Source: Chamaecyparis obtusa (lineage: Eukaryota > Streptophyta > Pinopsida > Cupressales > Cupressaceae). From it: DNA of 64,000 bases. The stretch is from the NCBI GenBank assembly GCA_027943335.1, contig BSBK01001537.1, positions 948,501 through 1,012,500 of the forward strand, written 5' to 3'. Below, piece after piece: positions 60,450 to 64,000 of this stretch (position 1 is its first letter; every line of letters starts with the position of its first letter). A model generated the notes under the pieces. The model saw only the letters and a list, made by a program, of their open reading frames with translations. It was not told where the DNA came from and did no database searches. The position numbers were made by a program, and so were the translations under genes.

Positions 60450-62955
60450 TTTTCTTGCCATCATGTTGGGTAAGAGCCGTCTTGTATGAGTGATGAGCAC
60501 TCTACTTTACCCAGAATGGACAGGTATAGTACAAAGTCTCAGAGGACACGATCTTGGATAGCTGATAGACAGTAGGAAGATCTAGAGTCGGAACAGTAGA
60601 AAGGATGGTTATTTAGACATTCGAGATGAACTTAAGAAAATAAGCCATGACATGTCTGAACAGTTGGTTAAGTGCCACCGTATGATGAATGACATGCTGT
60701 CCGACCCAGCTAAGGTAGATAAGTTGACTAGATTTCTATTTGGCAGATCTTCTCACAGGGTAGATGAGACAATTACCAGGAACTTGCATGAGGAGTTCGA
60801 GAAACTAGCTTTTTGCCAGGCAGAGGTCTCAGATTCTACTCCGCCACAGGAGGAAGTGGTGAAGGATATTACGCAGATTGATAGTAACTGTCAACTTGAT
60901 ACTCAAGTTGAGACAGTTGTATACAGGTCGCCAGAGGGTGATGTCATAGGTACTCAGGATGGTTTGGTTACGACAGGCAGTGACTACAGCGTAGAGGGTT
61001 CAGATGATGATTTTGAGGATGTTGTTGTGCATGATGGTGAGATACCTGGTAGAGATGAGCAGACAATGAGTATTCATGACTTTGCTGAGAAGGAGTACCA
61101 GGCACATTTGGATGCTTTGTCACATGAGGTTGAGGCTGGTAGTACTTCGCATGATTTGTTCAACCAGCTGAAGGTGAGCGAAGACAGTATTGTGACTTCA
61201 TTATCTCATCATGATAGGATGCGGGATATGATAGAGGATCACATCCGGATGATTCAGTTGCAGGGCAGACATAAGGGAGTTCACGCAGAGTCTTCTTGTG
61301 TTGACTTACAGGCGATTAGGGAAGGGATGGGAACGATGAAGTTGAGTTATTCACATCTTCTATCAGATCGTGACCATCTTCTTAGCCTTGTCAGAGACTA
61401 TTCAGATGCCTTGAGGAGGAAGGAGGTGGAAGTTGACAGGCTTTCTCGCGAGCTTGAGGACACTCGAACTTCTTTGGTGAATACTCCATTGGCATTACAG
61501 GACTTGGAGAGACATGGGGATGAGCATGGCGTGGAGTTGAGTTTAGTTTCATCTTGCACACCTGATACTCAGCTTTCTGCGGCAGGCGGATCACATGTGG
61601 TCGTTGATAATGTTGTGAGTTCATCTGGCATTCACATCCAGGATACAGGGACAGTGTCAGACAGGTATGTGGAGTTAGTTGGTATTAGTCATATTACTCA
61701 GGTGAGGAGTTTGCTTGAGTTACCAGCTGATTCTAGTTTATGGATATGGACTCGAGATTGTTATATTGGCATTTGGGATTCAGTTGACTAGAGATCTTTA
61801 TCACTTTTTGGTAGCAGTGATTGTTTGGGTGCTATCATGGATTTGATTAGCAGATTGCACGTTGTGCTTTCTTGTGCCAGCAGTTTGTCCGATGTCAGTA
61901 TTAGTTTTTATACACCAGTGTTGGGCTTTGTTCATATTTCTAGTCGACCATTCTTGCTGGAATGTGTTGACGATCTTTCAAATTTGGCAGTGTTTACAGA
62001 TGCGTCCCAGGATCGTATTGGCATTGATGACATCCAGGAGGATGCAGTGGGCAGTTTTGAGCACTTAGTTTCCTCGGCAGTTTCTTTTGGTACGGAGGAG
62101 TTGGACAGTGGTGCTACAGTTTTTGATACTCTGTATGTTGATATGAGCTTTGGAGTTGATTCGCAGGATATGGATGGTAGTACTCCAGAGACCAGTGACT
62201 TTGAGGATACTCCTTTGGACAGTGCGTCAGGGGAGGATTGTAGGAGACAATCTAGCTAGCGCCATCATGTGTCTAGTCAGTTGAGAGTTAGTGAGCGAGA
62301 CATTGCTATCGCTTGCCAGCATTTCGATGCTGCTTGTCAGTTGTTAGCAGTTTATGGATGGGGTTCTCCTATTAGTGATGAGCAAGGAGGCAGTTATCTT
62401 TCCTTGACAGAGATCCACTCTTTATGGGAGGCTATATGGATTTTGAGACAGAATTATAGGCAGTTGGTAGCCGACAGAGATTATCTTATGGGGTGGGGCA
62501 GTACGGCGTACGATGCATTATTGGCCAAGGAAGATGAGGTGAGTGAGCTTACTCAGTAGCTCGAGGTGACTTCTGAGATTCTTGAGAGTACACAGTTGGC
62601 TTTCGAGGAGTCACAGTTTCATTTGGCTGAGGTGACCATGGAGTTAGAGTGACTGCCGTCTTTACCAGATTCTGTTCAGTCACAAGTTGTGGTGTTTGGT
62701 GATCCGGGGATGTCCATGGTCGAGATTGTCAGAGACAGTGGAGATGGGTATGTATCCATCCTCGATACTAGCATTGGCATATCGGGTTCGTTTCCACTAG
62801 AGTTAGGTTCAATTGAGTTGGGTGCTGCAGCAGATTGTTGTGGTATACCTGACATGGTGGTGGTCTCTACTACTGATGGCATGGAGACTGGTGATGTTGT
62901 ATCAGAGATCATGTGTGATGTTGGTGAGCCGGCAGTTGGCATGGTTCCTGCTAGT

Positions 62956-63669
62956 GATACTACTCCCTTGGCAGTGTCTTCGGAGGTAGTAGGCAGTTCC
63001 AGCTTGGTTAGTGATTGGTTGCAGTTAGTTTCATCTGGATTGCAGTCTGAGTCACTGACTGAGATTGGCGCATCTTATCGACATTACACTGTGAGGTATG
63101 CTCACCAGTTTACCTTTGATGACCATGTTGATGAGATGGTGATACGTAGATGTACTTTGGTCCTTATTGCTTGTCATCAGTTATGGGATGGTTTGACGCC
63201 ACGGGATGAGAGTTGTGATGGGCATGACATGGCGATAGGTTCTGCGGTTGACAGCTTGATAATACATGACTTAGAGCAGGAGTTTGGGAGTGATGCTTCA
63301 GCGGTTGTTATTGATTCTACTCCTTTGGCTATGACATCTCCTGACTTAGCTGGTGATCAGCCGCAGTGGGTTGTATCACCTGTGCATGGTGAGCTGTTGA
63401 CTGAGGTTGGTTCTTTTTATCAGCATTATACTGCAGGGTATGTACATCAGTTTGCTTTTGATCCTTGTGTTGAGGAGTTGATGGTAGGCAGATGTGGTTT
63501 GGGTTCTATTTCTTGCTGTTTATCTTGTGATGTCTTTTCGCCATCAGCGGTGCATGGGAGTTATGGTTATGAGACAGTGGCCGGTGATTTGCAGAGTTGT
63601 GTTGACTGCAGGAGTTGTACAATGTGTGGATTCTCCATACTTGGTACAGTTCCATTCGGGAGTGTTCAC
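62956..63669 (+). repeat. 357-bp coding tandem repeat in the F ORF
   Basis: Units begin at 62956 and 63313 and stay in frame (119 codons each). Best conserved part: HYTVRYAHQFTFDDHVDEMV versus HYTAGYVHQFAFDPCVEELM. The second unit diverges after about 63500. Confidence 0.75.
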
Positions 63670-63927
63670 CATTGTTGCAGAGTTGGATTGTACATTCCGC
63701 ATAGGCCAGTGGGATGCGTTGATGGTATTTACTGTGTTGGCAGTTTGAGTTGTCCACTTTACTTGGGTTTTGATGTTCTGAGAGTTTGTGTCTCGTGGGT
63801 TCCTGACTGTGGCAGTTGTGATGTTGGAGTTTGGTTGAGTTGTATTTGTCAGTTTGATTATGGATTCCTCTTGGTTATATTGCAGAGGATATTGCAGGAG
63901 CTTGTGTTGATTGACAGCAGTACAGTT

Positions 63928-64000
63928 CATGACTACATTTGGGATCCAGGTGGATTGATTGGCACTAGTTACCACCCGCAGACTGATGGGCAGACTGAGA
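63928..64000 (+). pseudogene. Integrase fragment of a Ty3/Gypsy element (cut by window edge)
   Basis: The terminal codons encode GLIGTSYHPQTDGQTE, matching the segment just before the catalytic Glu region of Ty3/Gypsy integrase (typically STAYHPQTDGQTE). The earlier catalytic Asp residues (D..G and D.G..F contexts) are not found upstream, so only the distal part of the integrase core is present unless more lies to the right. Confidence 0.7.

Larger units (their letters stand above)
54137..64000 (+). mobile_element. LTR element F, left part, with element E inside its LTR
   Basis: The LTR starts TGTAATGACCCC at 54137 and ends GGGTCATTACA at 60434, an 11-bp perfect inverted terminal match. A Met-type primer site follows at 60436. 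Interior sequence from there to the window end is one long ORF, ending in an integrase-like motif. The right LTR is outside the window. Confidence 0.75.
60516..64000 (+). pseudogene. Long modular ORF of element F (unknown function) running in frame into an integrase-like motif
   Basis: From ATG 60652 one frame runs to the window end (about 1,116 codons) with only four stops: TAG at 61789-61791, 62257-62259 and 62557-62559, and TGA at 62650-62652. From 62653 to 64000 it is fully open. An ATG at 60516 opens another frame (MDRYSTKSQRTRSWIADRQ) that likely encoded the original N-terminus before a small frameshift. Two coiled-coil-like modules contain SDRDHLLSLVRDYSDAL (about 61357) and ADRDYLMGWGSTAYDAL (about 62470). 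A 119-residue tandem repeat starts with TPLA (62956 and 63313). The last codons read TSYHPQTDGQTE, the hallmark integrase segment of Ty3/Gypsy. No zinc knuckle, protease, RT or RNase H is seen before it. Confidence 0.65.

Overview
The window looks like a gene-poor stretch of a large seed-plant nuclear genome, most likely a gymnosperm. This rests on three things: one plant gene with plant-type GT-AG introns, a first intron of about 33.8 kb, and nearly everything else being decayed or nested LTR retrotransposons with some LINE debris. The species cannot be fixed from the sequence. No tRNA, rRNA, CRISPR array or bacterial gene was seen.

The host gene is on the + strand. Exon 1 (18722-18940) encodes an N-terminal membrane segment, exon 2 (52708-52758) a short linker, and exon 3 (53014-53111) the start of a C2 domain. 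The exon 3 peptide strongly resembles the C2 domain of the C2-GRAM protein BAGP1 (BAG-associated GRAM protein 1; Arabidopsis At3g59660). The rest of the C2 domain and the GRAM domain lie beyond the right edge, so intron 2 is longer than 10.8 kb. The 5' leader carries a 22-codon upstream ORF.

Layout. 1-9528: the 3' part of a non-autonomous LTR element (copy C), cut by a 4.5-kb coding-empty LTR that is flanked by an unusual 77-bp duplication. 9529-18100: AT-rich intergenic DNA with a decayed LINE and several duplications, ending in a tandem repeat with a period near 575 bp next to the promoter. 18100-18940: promoter, leader and exon 1. 18941-52707: intron 1, holding an antisense non-autonomous LTR element (20876 to about 24600) and a three-deep nest. 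In that nest a Copia element A (25739-49499, 5-bp target duplication gttgg) carries a non-autonomous element B in its 3' LTR (31501-49145), and B carries a Ty3/Gypsy element D (35914-45596, target duplication aagat) in its large ORF. 54137-64000: intron 2 holds the left part of an LTR element F. The F LTR is broken by a truncated relative of D (element E), and its interior encodes a very long unfamiliar ORF that runs in frame into an integrase-like motif at the window edge.

The most interesting material is the two large unfamiliar retroelement ORFs. ORF2 is shared by copies B and C, in a family with no visible reverse transcriptase or integrase. The modular ORF of F has a 119-residue tandem repeat and an in-frame integrase-like end. 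Most pol genes are broken by TAG or TGA stops and frameshifts, which fits old, methylated, silenced copies. Family names rest on motifs read by eye; no database search was run.
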